64,000 nt of DNA, from NCBI GenBank assembly GCA_036850595.1, contig CM072162.1, positions 21,146,758 to 21,210,757 on the forward strand. The letters are read 5' to 3'. Positions 25,543 to 37,199 of the stretch are shown piece by piece (the first letter of the stretch is position 1; each line of letters begins with the position of its first letter). This DNA comes from Rhyacichthys aspro. Its lineage: Eukaryota; Chordata; Actinopteri; Gobiiformes; Rhyacichthyidae. The notes under the pieces are model-generated. The model was not told the origin of the DNA, made no database searches, and saw nothing but the letters and a program-made list of their open reading frames with translations. Position numbers and translations under genes: made by a program.

Positions 25543-28500
25543 CTGCTGCAGTGTTTGGTGAAGGAGATTGTAAAGTAAAACCTACCATTTCTCAACCAAT
25601 TCACAGAGATTTTTCATTACTGTGACTATTTCCTAGATTTAGAATAACATTTCCAGTAAAAACTTCTCATTGGAGACTCAAGGTGGAGGCAAAAAAAACA
25701 CATCAAATGCAGAGATGTTGGGGTTTTTGTTTGACTTTTTCTGAACCAGAGTTGATGAAGCACAAACCTAGGACTTTTATTGTTGGAGACGCAAGCTTTT
25801 TTAAGTTTATGTTGACATTTATGGTTTTGGCTCAATCTACAGAAGCTAGTTTAGGAAAATGGTGCATTGTATGTATGACTTTCTCTATATTGGCTTTAGA
25901 GGCTGGACTATTTCTTTACATAAATCCCTGCAGTGTTGAAGATGCATTGTGTAGTGCTACTGTAGGTGCTCACAGTCTGTAGAAAAAAAGGGTAGTGAAA
26001 GCTAAACGTATAATTATTCCTTCAGAAAACTTCACGTATCTCCCCGTTCTTCCCATCCTCTTATTTTCTCTCTGCTATCTCTGCGGTTTGTGCTGTTCCT
26101 CGATGCTGTCTGACCTTGACAGCTGAAGACGGCTGCAGTGGGAAATCAAACTTGGATGGGAAGCGAAACAAATGCACCGCAGAGCCGAAGCCAAAGCCTG
26201 CTTCCTGTGGGCCGCGAGACACGGATCTAAATATGTGTCAACTTTTCCACCCGAGACTAGAAGGTCACGGCTCGAGCACTTCCTATCGAACACGTACCTA
26301 TTGATTATCGTCCAGCCGTGATATAATTACAACAACCGTCTGGCTTTGAGTCTCCTGTGGCTCCAAAAATCCCAGCTATGCATTCAAATAGATGATAAGG
26401 TTAGTAGAAAAAAATGTGGACACGTCTTGAAAGAAGCTGAAGAACATCCAAACCAACACTGTCTCCAGACTCACATCTCCCTGTTTCAATTCAACATTTA
26501 GAGTAGGCTTAATAAGTCATTTTAACTTGTACACCTTTTCCATTAGAGTGGATTTATGAATGAACTGTGAATGTAATGGATTGACAAATACACGTACCTA
26601 TAAAAGTATGAATTTGTGCCTGTTTTTAAGCATTATCTTCGTTATCTTCAATCAATCATGCCGTGTTGTAACCCCAACCTACTTTCTACCCATAAAGAAA
26701 AGCACATAATCCGACAAATTCCCAATTTTGCACTGGAGACGTTTTGTGAACAGCGGAGGACACGGACTGGTTTGAATCATGAAGGTCCAAACAGGTGGAC
26801 ATCTGCTGTGTGTCCTGCACAAGGTCACCACGTTTGACCCCTGACAAGTCAAAGCTTAGAGCCTCGGTTATGGCCAAACATGACAGGAATCTCACAGACC
26901 ACCAGCACAGAAGGACAACAATGCATTTCTGTTTATGTTATTAAGGCTGAGACATATTATCGACAGGCTCTTTTATACTTTTATTCTACTGTGTGTCTCT
27001 TTGTCCATTTTGTTTATTACATTGGTCAGTTTTCCCAGAGTTTACGGATATGGACCAATGCAGCAGTACACACATTGGCCATAGGGGGCAGTGATGAGCT
27101 CCACTCAAAAGTTTAAGCTGAAAACAAAGACTTTTTGAGCAGCGTCTGTGTGAGTCGGTAAGAAGTTATAAACAGACTTCACCGGGAGAGTAAGTTGTTT
27201 AAAGCCTGCTCGGATTTTTGAAAATATGTTGGAAAAATGATATAAATTTCGGGTGTCAACAAAATTAGAAAAAGAATTCCTCGTCTTCGAGATGCGCCGC
27301 TCAGACCAGTGCTGTTCCTCCTGTTTTGTCTCTTGATGCACATTATTAAAACCTTCTCCTGTGTCGCCATGTTTTTCGTTTTTCTTCTTATTTGCTGATA
27401 TTTTTGACTCTTTTATCGCCCTCTACAGGTTTTTAACATAACTCAGAAGTTAACCTTGACTGTTTTAAAAGTATAAAGGCTGACAAATATAATGCAGTCC
27501 TATTCTGTAAAATGGACTCTCCAATGCATGAATAAAAATAATTTAATTAATTTGATAAATGGTTTGACTTTTTTCTTCTTCAGTAACATGTATCTAAATA
27601 TATTGGGAATTAAAAAGTATTATTACTCTTTAAATATCCTCAACTGTATGATGTTACACGTCATGTCATGTTTAGCATACTCAGCATTAAGCTTAATTTA
27701 ATGAGAGACAAAGAAAAGTAGGACAGATTAAAAGGTACCAGAGGAATTCACTGCAGAGTTATTGAGGCTTATGTTGGTCCAGAAGGAAATGAATCAATTA
27801 CAAGAGCTCAGGATGTCCCAGGACGCAGCCCGGTGCCCCGCTAACCCACTGAATCCACTGGTGTCCCCGCGGGCTGTTATTAGCAGAGGCAGGTGTATTC
27901 TGGGATATGTCAGAGCCGAGGCCAGGATTTGCACCACGCCTCCTTTTGGAAACGGTCCAAAAAGAGGCAGCGCTGCACGTGTTGTTCGGGTTCGTGCCAA
28001 GAACCGGCGCCGCCATCGACAGACGCCGGTTTTTATTTACGCCTCGGGGGAAGTGTCAGATCCGGTGGCACCTTATTTTAAAAACTGTCTGAGAAGAAGT
28101 CGTAATCAGGAATCCCACATGACATAGGGAAAGAGTTGCCCCGGCTTCCTGCCCCGAGGAAGTCATGTTTACTGAGAGAAAAACGCATGAATGTGTTAAA
28201 AAAATTAATGATGAAGGATGATTCTTTCTTTAATTAAGTTCAATTCCTTTTGTTTATAATGTACTAGCCTGGACAGAGAGTGAAATGGGTCTATAATCCC
28301 TTCCCTTCACTGTGATTTCCTCTCTAAAAATCCTGTCAGACCCATTGTTTGTGCAGAGTTTTATCTGAAATTGATCAGGCTTTATACATTGCTTTGTTTT
28401 TTATGATTGGTTGTAATCCAATCAGAGACCTTATACTGTATTTAAATTAGATAAATCTGTGTTTTTAGTAAAAATGTGCTCCTTTTTATACAAACACTAC

Positions 28501-31359
28501 ATGCATTTGAGTGTTCGGGCCTTTTGTCGAGAGTAAGTTGTGAGTGCACTAAACAGAAATATTGAAAAACACCTTCCAAATTAAAGAATTAGGCAAAGCA
28601 AGCAAATTAGAAGTTCATTCGTTTTTTGTTTTTCAATATTGCCCTCTTTTTATATCTTTGCTGATGACATGGCTCTATTTACACATGCACATTGTTGCTT
28701 CATGTAATAAGCACGCACAAATCCATAGTAATGACATAGACAATGATGGCGGCCATGACACCAGGTTTTAGGGGTAAATATGAGTTTGTACGTTAGCATT
28801 AGCATCACTTTGTATCACGTTATTGCTCAACAACTTTTCAACATCATCATGTGTCCAAATAAAGTCCTAAAAGGTCAACTGTAGTGTAGTTTATCTTAGT
28901 TTTATTTTTTATTTATCCATTTCTTAAACTTGTTTGTGTCTGTCTCTGTTGTCGTCATCTGGCTCCTATTTAGCCTTGTTTTGGTGACTTTTTGTTATTG
29001 GTTAGGTCTGTTTTTGTCATCGTGTTAAGTACAGATTGCCAGCATCAATGTCCAAAAAAACAGTGAAATCCAAGGCTAAAGGCAGTGTGTCTTTGGGTCA
29101 GCGGCTGCTCTGCGTCTGGGCACGATCTGGAGACCACTCAAGCCTCTTTAAAAGGAGCCCTGCCTCATCTGCTCGCGCTGCTGTTGAAAGCCAAAGTGTT
29201 AGCGCTGATAAATGTAGCGCCGGTATCTAGCAATTAAACTAATGGCTCGTGATTCGTCTGGGTATTTCTGGACGGCTCGGAGTCACGTGCGAGCGAACTG
29301 GGTCAGTACATTCTTGGAGGTCGTGTAAACCTACAGTAGTCTAAACAAATGCTGCAGAGGGAAGATGCATTAGGTCCAATGTACAGTGAACGCGGCGCTG
29401 AGGCTCGTGAGTGATGTTCACAGAGAGGCCCGGCTCGGCAGCTGTTCAAAATATGACCTGTATATGACTTCCCCTGCTTCTTTAAAATAGAAAGTCCTAA
29501 ATATTCCTCGCGTGATGGGATTACTGCGCTGACATTAGAGTCTAGGACAAGCCCCTACAGTTTAAAACCAAGCCTATCTCCCAATGTATGTTTAAAATGT
29601 AGCTTGAGGTTATAACGATGGAAACTTGACATTTTTGGTTATGTTTAAGCATGAACTCTCTAATATTAAGGTGTGCACATGCAAATTTTGAAGACAACTA
29701 AACCAAAAGGCTTTTTAAATATGTCTAAAAATTTGTCGACTTTTGTTTTAGACACAAACACTGATCTTCGATGGAAGGTTCTTGGGTTTTGTGACACGAA
29801 GTCTGTCAAAAACAATGAAAAATGAGGTCAGGCCACATTTTTGGAAAAAAAAAGTGTGCAAAATTGGAAAGCGTAAAGTGTATTGGGTCAGTACACTCTT
29901 ACAAATACGTTTATGTTGATAATATAGGCTTTGTGATGCTAATATGCCGTCTGTAGATGAAAAAGATCCTAAAATGGCTGTAATATAAAACAAAAAAAGT
30001 AAAATTGAACAAAACTATGCTACAAATTATTGATTCAAAAGGCTTGGGCATGAATATTCAAGCATATTGTGATTACTCCAGTGTCTTTTTCTCAGGACAC
30101 AGTGAAGAGAAAATGTTTTATGTCCAAATGTAATTCTCAAATGTAAACATTGTACAAAATGTAATGCTGGGGATGTTTCACAAACTCACATCTGAGTGAA
30201 TTTTCCCACTTCTGCATTTCAGCCTTAAACCTATTGTGTAATATAAGGCCAGGGTATCTCATAATAAACAAAAATCTTGAAATGAACATTATGGAAACAG
30301 TTAAAGGAGACTAAATCCGAATAAAAATTATGCTATGTGGGGTCACTTCTCATCATGAAATACAAATATATTGTTGGGTTAGAAAAGCTCTATCTGATCC
30401 TTAATGTATTTCTCAATCAGCTTTAGCCCTTTGTTAATTTAGGTTTGACAATGCTCTTGAAACCTCTGAAACCACTTCCTTCCTTTTACCAAAACCCAAA
30501 GTCACTCATGAAAAAGTCCTGGTAAAACTGAGGCTAGACATAAATAAACCTAAAAGAGGACAGTGGGGCTTTGTTTAATGAAGGTCGACTCAAAATATCA
30601 TCATTAGCTGACTCATGTAATAGACGATGACGCAAAGCACCCCAGACGTATAATTAAACCAAAAATGCTAACTTCTAAAGCAAACTTATTCTTGGGAGAC
30701 AAACTTTGGTCTCTCACTGAAAGGTCTTGGGTTTGAATTAATTTCCATCTAGTAATGTAGATTTTGGATGTCTTGGAGAACACTTACAAAGTAAAACAGC
30801 AACAAAAAGTTGTCAGAGACTGGTTTAGTGCAGGACTAGAGCAGGTTTGAAGGCTCTAAATCCTCCATCTAACCCTGGCCTTGACTTGTGTCCCTAAATA
30901 GCAGAAAGACCCTCTCTTTTGGGGTTGTTATAAAAAGCAAACGCACATACCACAGAAGGTAATGGCAGCCTTACTGAACAACCCAAGCTGTTTGTTACAT
31001 AAAAAACCTCAATTACAGGCAAAGGCCCTACTTTTGGGGGCAGTGTGGCTGGGCCTGCACTCGAGCGAATGGAAGGGTGGAGTGTTTAGTCATGTCTCTC
31101 TCTCGGAGCTGCCCCAGTGCCACCCAAAAGCAACGGCCAGCTGCGAGGCCAGAGTTGTCCTTGGCAAAGCTTAAGCAGAAAAAACATGAAGGGAATGTGA
31201 ACCGTTTTACTCCAAATTGTGCGCCCACTTTAGATAACAGCATCGCTAGCTTTCATGTTTTAAAGCATGCAGCCAAACCAAAAGAAAGAAGAAAAAAAAG
31301 TGGCCGCCAAAGGCTATCAGGTTGCTCTGAAGAGTTCAGCTCTTGGGTTACATGTAAGA

Positions 31360-33110
31360 CGAATGTGTCGGACGAATGTTTCTCGCACGCTTTGACACGT
31401 TTCACCGTTCTGTTCAAGAGTGAGGCTAACATGACGACAGACGAGTGACTTAAGGATGAATTCACGTGCGTTAATTTAGCTTTAGTCTGTTCTGGAAGAT
31501 CTGAAATGAGCTCGACCATGTTTCAAGTCACGGCAAAGACATAAAGAAAAGGGAGAAAAAGTGATGTGTCAATAGCATTTGGACGTAGCAACATAGCAAA
31601 ATTAGCTTTGGCGATACTTCAGTGCCAATTTCTATCATTTTCTACCAGTTTTTTAGGTTTGTTCCGTCCTTCTTAACATTACTACACTTTGCTCTAATCT
31701 GACATAATGATAGATTTAGGCTGCTTTGCATTTTGGGAAATCTGGAACGTCCTTTACCAGCTTTTCATGGAAAGACATGAAAAATGCAAGAAAAAAGTAA
31801 CATGCTCCGGTATTTATTGTAGTCTTTGAACATAATGGGGTCCATTTGAAGTGTTGAGGACTGCTTGGAAGGTAGGTAACTGCTGTTAGACTCCTTAGAC
31901 GCCTTGATGCATGTTGGTGTTTGGTCATAGTTTCATTCAAAAGTAAGAGTTACATGACATTAAAAACCTATATTGGCATACATCCATATTTAGTCTGGAA
32001 TAATGATGAATTCAGTCTTGAAAAACTGATAATCCTTGACCATCTTTCGAGTCCTGTTTCTTTTTTTTGCTTGTATTTGACTGAATCGACCTGATAACAC
32101 AGAACATCTGAAGAAGAATGGTCTTCTCTGCTGTAAAAGTATCACTATAGACCAATTCTTTTCCATCTGAGCAACATTTAACCTGTTTTTAAAGTCAGTC
32201 TCCTTCCATTTCCGACCACTGTGTCCTCATAAAATTGCCGGCGAGTCTTCATTTGATGCTGTGACACATCTTAAAGCAATTCTGCTTAAAATTGGGAGCC
32301 TTTTTTGGCAGGAACATCTTCACTTGCACTAATATAGCTCTAGTTTGGCATAAAGATAAACTCAGGCTCCTCTAGTGTGTCCTTGCAAAACTGGAATAGG
32401 CTTGACCAGCTTTAAGCCTCTGAGAAAGAGGAAGGATATGGCAGAAAATATATATATACTATGATTTTAAAGCTTTCTCTGTGAGCAGTTCTGTTCAGTG
32501 GTGAGCCTTACATGACATCAAGCAAGCTAGCAACAGTTACCCCTGCATTAAAATAGCTCCAGCTTGTCATTATCATAAACTTAGGCTCCCACTTGTCCCT
32601 GCAAACCTGGAATCTTTTTGGAGAAGCTTTCAAGGCATTTAGTCTTGCACCAAACGAATAACAATGCACTTTGAATGGGTTTTGGAGTAAATCTGATTCA
32701 ATTCTGTGATGCTATGTCCCTTTAACAATGCAGAGCTCATATTCTTTGCATATCTCTTTAGAAAATAAAGCCGGCAATTCAACATTCAGGCATTTAGCAA
32801 CAGTCTCTCAGCCTTTTAAGTGATGGAAAGAGACAATATGGGAGAGATAATGAGGAATTCTTTGCAGTCTTTGAAAATAATTGCTCCAAACTGATAACAT
32901 TGCATCTTTAATCTGTCTAATCCTGCTTCTACATTCCCTCTTTGCACCATTTCAGTGTAATTTCTTCCATTTTGGTTTTAATTTGAGTCCTTTTTAACAT
33001 TCCCAGACATGTATTCCTTGCATGTTTTGACATTTCTCACTGTTCGGAGGCATTTCTATCCAAGAAGAGGCACTTGCATGACAACAGTCTCCTCTTTAAG
33101 ACTATGTTTG
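31360..33110. repeat. Old diverged tandem repeats
   Basis: Several landmarks recur: ttacatgaca preceded by gttca..gtgag (about 31415, 31945, 32505 and, weakly, 33075), tagctctagtttggcat / tagctccagcttgtcat (32335 and 32554, 219 bases apart), and ctggaa..gaccagcttt (31741, 32385, and weaker at 31494 and 32610). This indicates repeated duplication of a unit of roughly 220-250 bases with heavy divergence. Unit borders cannot be fixed by eye. Confidence 0.4.
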
Positions 33111-33225
33111 GCTAATTCTGTTCAAATCCAGGCATTTACATCACTGCAGTAAACCTTCCAGCCGTCTTTCTTGCAAAAATATTATCCTTATGTTAAAAAA
33201 TGAGAAGAATCTGGCTGTGACTCAC

Positions 33226-33660
33226 CTTAAATTCCCAGATATCCCAGTGTTTGGCAGCTTGAGGTTGCTGTGTGTCAGTCTGTGTGGGTCTGAATGGACT
33301 CTGCTCCTTGTTGACACTGCCTCTTGTCTTCGCCTGGGGCTTCTGTCGAGTGGGATGTCTGCCGGACAGCTGTTTTGGAAGCGGCTCCCCGGCTCCTATT
33401 CCCTTCTCTTTTTTTTTTTCTTTCCTCTGAAGCGCAGTCTCCTCCTACCCTTCCCTCCTTCCCTCCTTCCCTGCCCCCTCTCTCCTTCCTCCTCTGCGTT
33501 GAACTGTGGGCTCTCTTCAGTAGCACCTGTGCGTGTCCGTCCTCTCTGCAGGTTTTTGAAGCCGGTCTGGTGCCGTTTCGGGTTTTCCTGCAGCGTTGAG
33601 TGATCGGTGCAGTGCCTCCTCTTTCTTAAAGCTCTGCCGCTGCCTGACTTCTCCACATCT
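33226..33660 (-). other. cdc42ep3: Candidate non-coding first exon of cdc42ep3
   Basis: On the minus strand the block ends at 33226 in a perfect donor (ctgggaatttaag|GTGAGT). Upstream it is CpG- and purine-rich with no usable long start codon, typical of a 5' leader. A CCAAT box on the minus strand lies at 33683-33687, just beyond the presumed start. The strand, the position upstream of the coding exon and the known gene layout in mammals (non-coding exon, long intron, single coding exon) all fit. The 5' limit is a guess. Confidence 0.45.
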
Positions 33661-33682
33661 GATAAGAGCGTCTGTCAGAGGC

Positions 33683-33687
33683 ATTGG
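33683..33687 (-). promoter_or_regulatory. CCAAT box upstream of the candidate cdc42ep3 first exon
   Basis: attgg on the plus strand reads CCAAT on the minus strand. Its position 20-100 bases above the presumed start of a minus-strand exon fits a promoter element. Weak evidence taken alone. Confidence 0.25.
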
Positions 33688-33699
33688 GTAAACACTCAG

Positions 33700-36600
33700 C
33701 TGATTGTTCCTCTGTCCGTCTATCTCTGTCTCATGTGAGCCTCCTCCATTTATCCTTATCTGTCCTTTACTGGGACACACCCACTTACAGTCACTCCAGT
33801 TTTACCAGAAAAAATGTGCAAGCTGTGGAAAAATCCCCTACAATCCTCCTTTTTAACTTGAAATTAGATAAAAAATTTGTACGATTGGTCACAACATTTG
33901 AAAACTCATTAAGATTTAAGCTGTACACCAATAAAAGAGTAAAATCCATAGGAAACATGTAAAAAAAAGACATAGAAATGGTAAAAAGGACACAAATTAG
34001 AAAGAAGTATAGACAAAATAGAAAGAAAGGACAACTTTTATTCTTAATGTGGTGGATTGTACAAGATTTTAGGAGTTTTTTCCTTCATAAAATAAACTAC
34101 AAACAGTTCAAAGTGGATTAAAACAGCTCTAACTACAGAAACTACCATGTGTCTAAGTCAAGAAGGGATTCCATACATTTACTCTGATATTACCTTGAAA
34201 TTAGAGGCTTGTTGAATTGAAAATAGTGACAAAAAAACCTGTCCAGCCAATCATAGTTAAGCTATTTGCCAGAAATGTCGTCATTTGTGTTGTTTTTCTG
34301 ATTTTTCAAAAACAAACTAGAATAATCAATGAAGGAACCATGCTCAGATTTTCTCGCGAGGACGAATTTCATTGTTGTGATCTGGTAACTGCCCTAAAGC
34401 AATATATAGGTCATTACATTGTTATTAAATGGTTATTACATGCTGCAAATGGTTGGTAATTCATGGTAATCACTTGGGTAATGCTATACTAATTATGGTT
34501 AAGTACTATTTATTATCTGGTTAATACTACATATGATTGCGCTGTAATATAAAGTACTTTCCAACTTATTATGTGGTTAATGCAACAAATCATAAGACAA
34601 ATTAAAGAAAAAGTGGATTATTTTCTCAGAAACATCATTGTGCGCTGGAGACTGGAGGAACAGTAAAGCTCTGTATGGACTGTGACTCAGAAGGAAACAT
34701 TTACACAAAGTGCACTCACTGCCTTCTTTGTCAAAGGTCAGTAAACGCTCCACAAATTGCATCATTCCCGTCGTCGGTCCTGTTCGTTTGCTCTCGAGTC
34801 ACGTTTGAGCGCGAGAGAGGTGGTGAGATTTCTCTTAATGTCTTGAGAAAACAAATGCGGTGGAGGAAAACAGTAGGAACTATGGGGTCTCCGGTGTCTT
34901 TAAAAATTCAGTGGACTCTCACTTTGATGTTGAGGGCTTTTGAACTGTGCTCTGTACATTTCAATAACAGATAAAATGTATAATCTTTGTAGAGAACTGG
35001 AGTTAAATCACACATATAACACCTGACAGTCAAAAGTACGTCTTAAATGAATGAGGTTCAAAGAAAAATATGTAAAAAATACATGGTATCAGGTCTACAA
35101 AGTCTTTAAATGTACAGTTTTTATTCTGATGGACATTAAAAACAACAACTTTTAACTCATTTGAATTAGGGTTTGAACTCTTGCCTCATTCCAAAATAAA
35201 TCAACACAGTTTATTATCTGTGTAAAAAGCTGGCTTGGACTGAATTTGTGCACTCGAATCTCATTACAGCAACTATTTATCACACATTTGGCATTAAAAA
35301 CACATCCAGAGAGGTCAAAGCATGGCATTTTGAGAAAGAGAAACCATATCTTTAATCTAACAATTTAGGATTTACTTAAAATATCGAGTTCAAAGTGAAG
35401 TAGTCAGTTTTGTCTGTGACACTGAAACCTTTGATTTTTTATCACATCTGTCGTCTCTAATGTCTTTGAAGATGAGGCCAGATAAGGGTTAATTCAGGAG
35501 CTGCTGCAGATTGAGACGTCACCGAGTCTAATGGGCTACTTACTGCAGGGAGCACTGCAGCACTGAGCACGTGCAGAAGACATTTATAAACACCAGCACG
35601 ACAGACTGCAGTCAGAAAAACAAAAAAAAAGAGAGACTTCTTATTAAAATGCATCGACCGAGACAGGTTCTACCCTTACGCCTTTAAGTCAAGGGCAAGG
35701 CAGTCCTCCTCGGAGCAGCGTGGGCTTCAGATTCAATATAAAAAAACAAAAAAAAACCCCACTCATCACCTTGGAAACCGGCAGAGAGGAGAGAGATCGC
35801 ACGTGCTGAGGGTTTGGCCCAATCGGGGGAAAGAAAAGGAGAGGTGTGTGCTTTTGTATGTACAGTGTGATTCATGAAGAGGACAACACTTTGGGGGAGG
35901 GGTGTTAGCTTTTCAATCAGGGTCTGTGTCTGGAAAATAGTGCGTACAAGTCCTCACAAGCACCGTTTAAACAATGATCCGAGGTGTTTTCCTGCAAGAA
36001 GTGATGTTTTTTGGTCACTGCAGCCTCAATGTTTATGTGACGGTTTAGTTTTTGAAGTGGGTTTATTCATTCTGAGGGTATTTTGACTTTTGGTGCAGAA
36101 TAAGCGCAGAGGAATGTGCTCTTAAGGGTACTTTCACACCTGCGTTTTCCGGTCTGGACTTTCCAGTACTAAAGCTGCAGGTGTTAAAGGTAAAAGGATC
36201 ACAGGTTGGACTAATAGCAGGTCCAACAAACAGATGTTGTATGCGTTTTGAAAGAAGGAAAATGAGAAAACAGACATCACCGTATCATCTTTCTCCATTC
36301 AAACGTTTATTAGATTATCTCCTGCAGCGAAAACCCCGGCTCCTTTATGTCAACAGGATTTAAAAAGACCAAAAGTTACTGAATCAAACACACAATTAAG
36401 GATTATGAACCTTCAGGTGTGGAAAAAACCCTTAGAGTTAGTGAGACGTGATACGATTTGGATTTGAATGGTCGTCGATGGCTTTGTAATCAACATTAAA
36501 CTGTCTTTTTACTGTATTTACTCTGGATAATTATCTCATACAAACAAATAAACCCTCTCAGTTTTATCTTGATCTCTTTAAGCAAAGGTCACTTTTTCCA

Positions 36601-36940
36601 AATCCAGCCTTTTATCCTGTAAACTGGCATCTGGCCCTTAAATAAACATAAACCAATCTAGTAACATGTATAAAAACATGCTTTCATCATCACAATTAGT
36701 AAAATATATCCATAAGGCAAACATTTGGAGCTAATCTTGTTTTAAAAGTCACTCAGACCCAAGGCACACAAGAATAATACATATATCTGACATTTGAGAC
36801 ATAAACACAAGCATTTCTACTGTAACATCCAGAATTATTGCTTTTTGTTTATACGTTATCCACATTAGTTTGGGATTTGTAGAACGCTGCGAAAATAGTG
36901 GCCTGTTTTAGTTTAAAAATGATGCATTGGGATATGGACT
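33700..36940. other. Non-coding, no gene recognised
   Basis: AT-rich. 34360-34570 contains repeated tggtaat/ggttaat motifs typical of fish interspersed repeats. No exon supported. Confidence 0.4.
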
Positions 36941-36945
36941 TGAGC

Positions 36946-37190
36946 ATGAAAATAATAATAACTTTATTTATAGAGCACTTTTCAAAAACATGGTTAAAGT
37001 CATTTACACAATCCCATTAAAAGAAAAGAAAAATAATTTTAACACCCACAAAAGATCAAATATGACAGCAAAAAATTGAATAAAAAACAAGATAAAATAA
37101 TACAAATAAAACAGAATAAAATGCAACTCAATCCAAGGAACTATAAAATGAAAATAAATAGATATTAAAACATTTCAGATTTTTAAAGAA
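36946..37190. repeat. Probable interspersed repeat (ataataactttatttatagagc type)
   Basis: The opening aataataataactttattta, then tagagcacttttcaaaaaca, followed by an A-rich aaaataaaa region, resembles a common fish repeat end. Class not determined. Confidence 0.35.
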
Positions 37191-37199
37191 AGCTTTTGT

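Larger units (their letters stand above)
20223..33225 (-). other. Presumed large first intron of cdc42ep3; no other gene seen
   Basis: About 13 kb without a supported coding exon on either strand. It contains diverged tandem repeats (20.9-21.6 and 31.3-33.1 kb), one dispersed repeat copy (22.75 kb), a purine tract (25.50-25.54 kb) and CpG-richer patches at 23.7-23.9 and 27.8-28.1 kb that could be enhancers or alternative first exons. The intron assignment depends on the predicted exon at 33.2 kb. Confidence 0.35.

Noticed and set aside
27762..28127. 121-codon plus frame with several overlapping frames
   Set aside because: GC-richer patch with frames open on both strands; no domain seen. May be regulatory.
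33190..33780. Overlapping 83-137 codon frames on both strands
   Set aside because: They arise from the GC/CT-rich block better explained as a non-coding first exon; low complexity and mutually incompatible.
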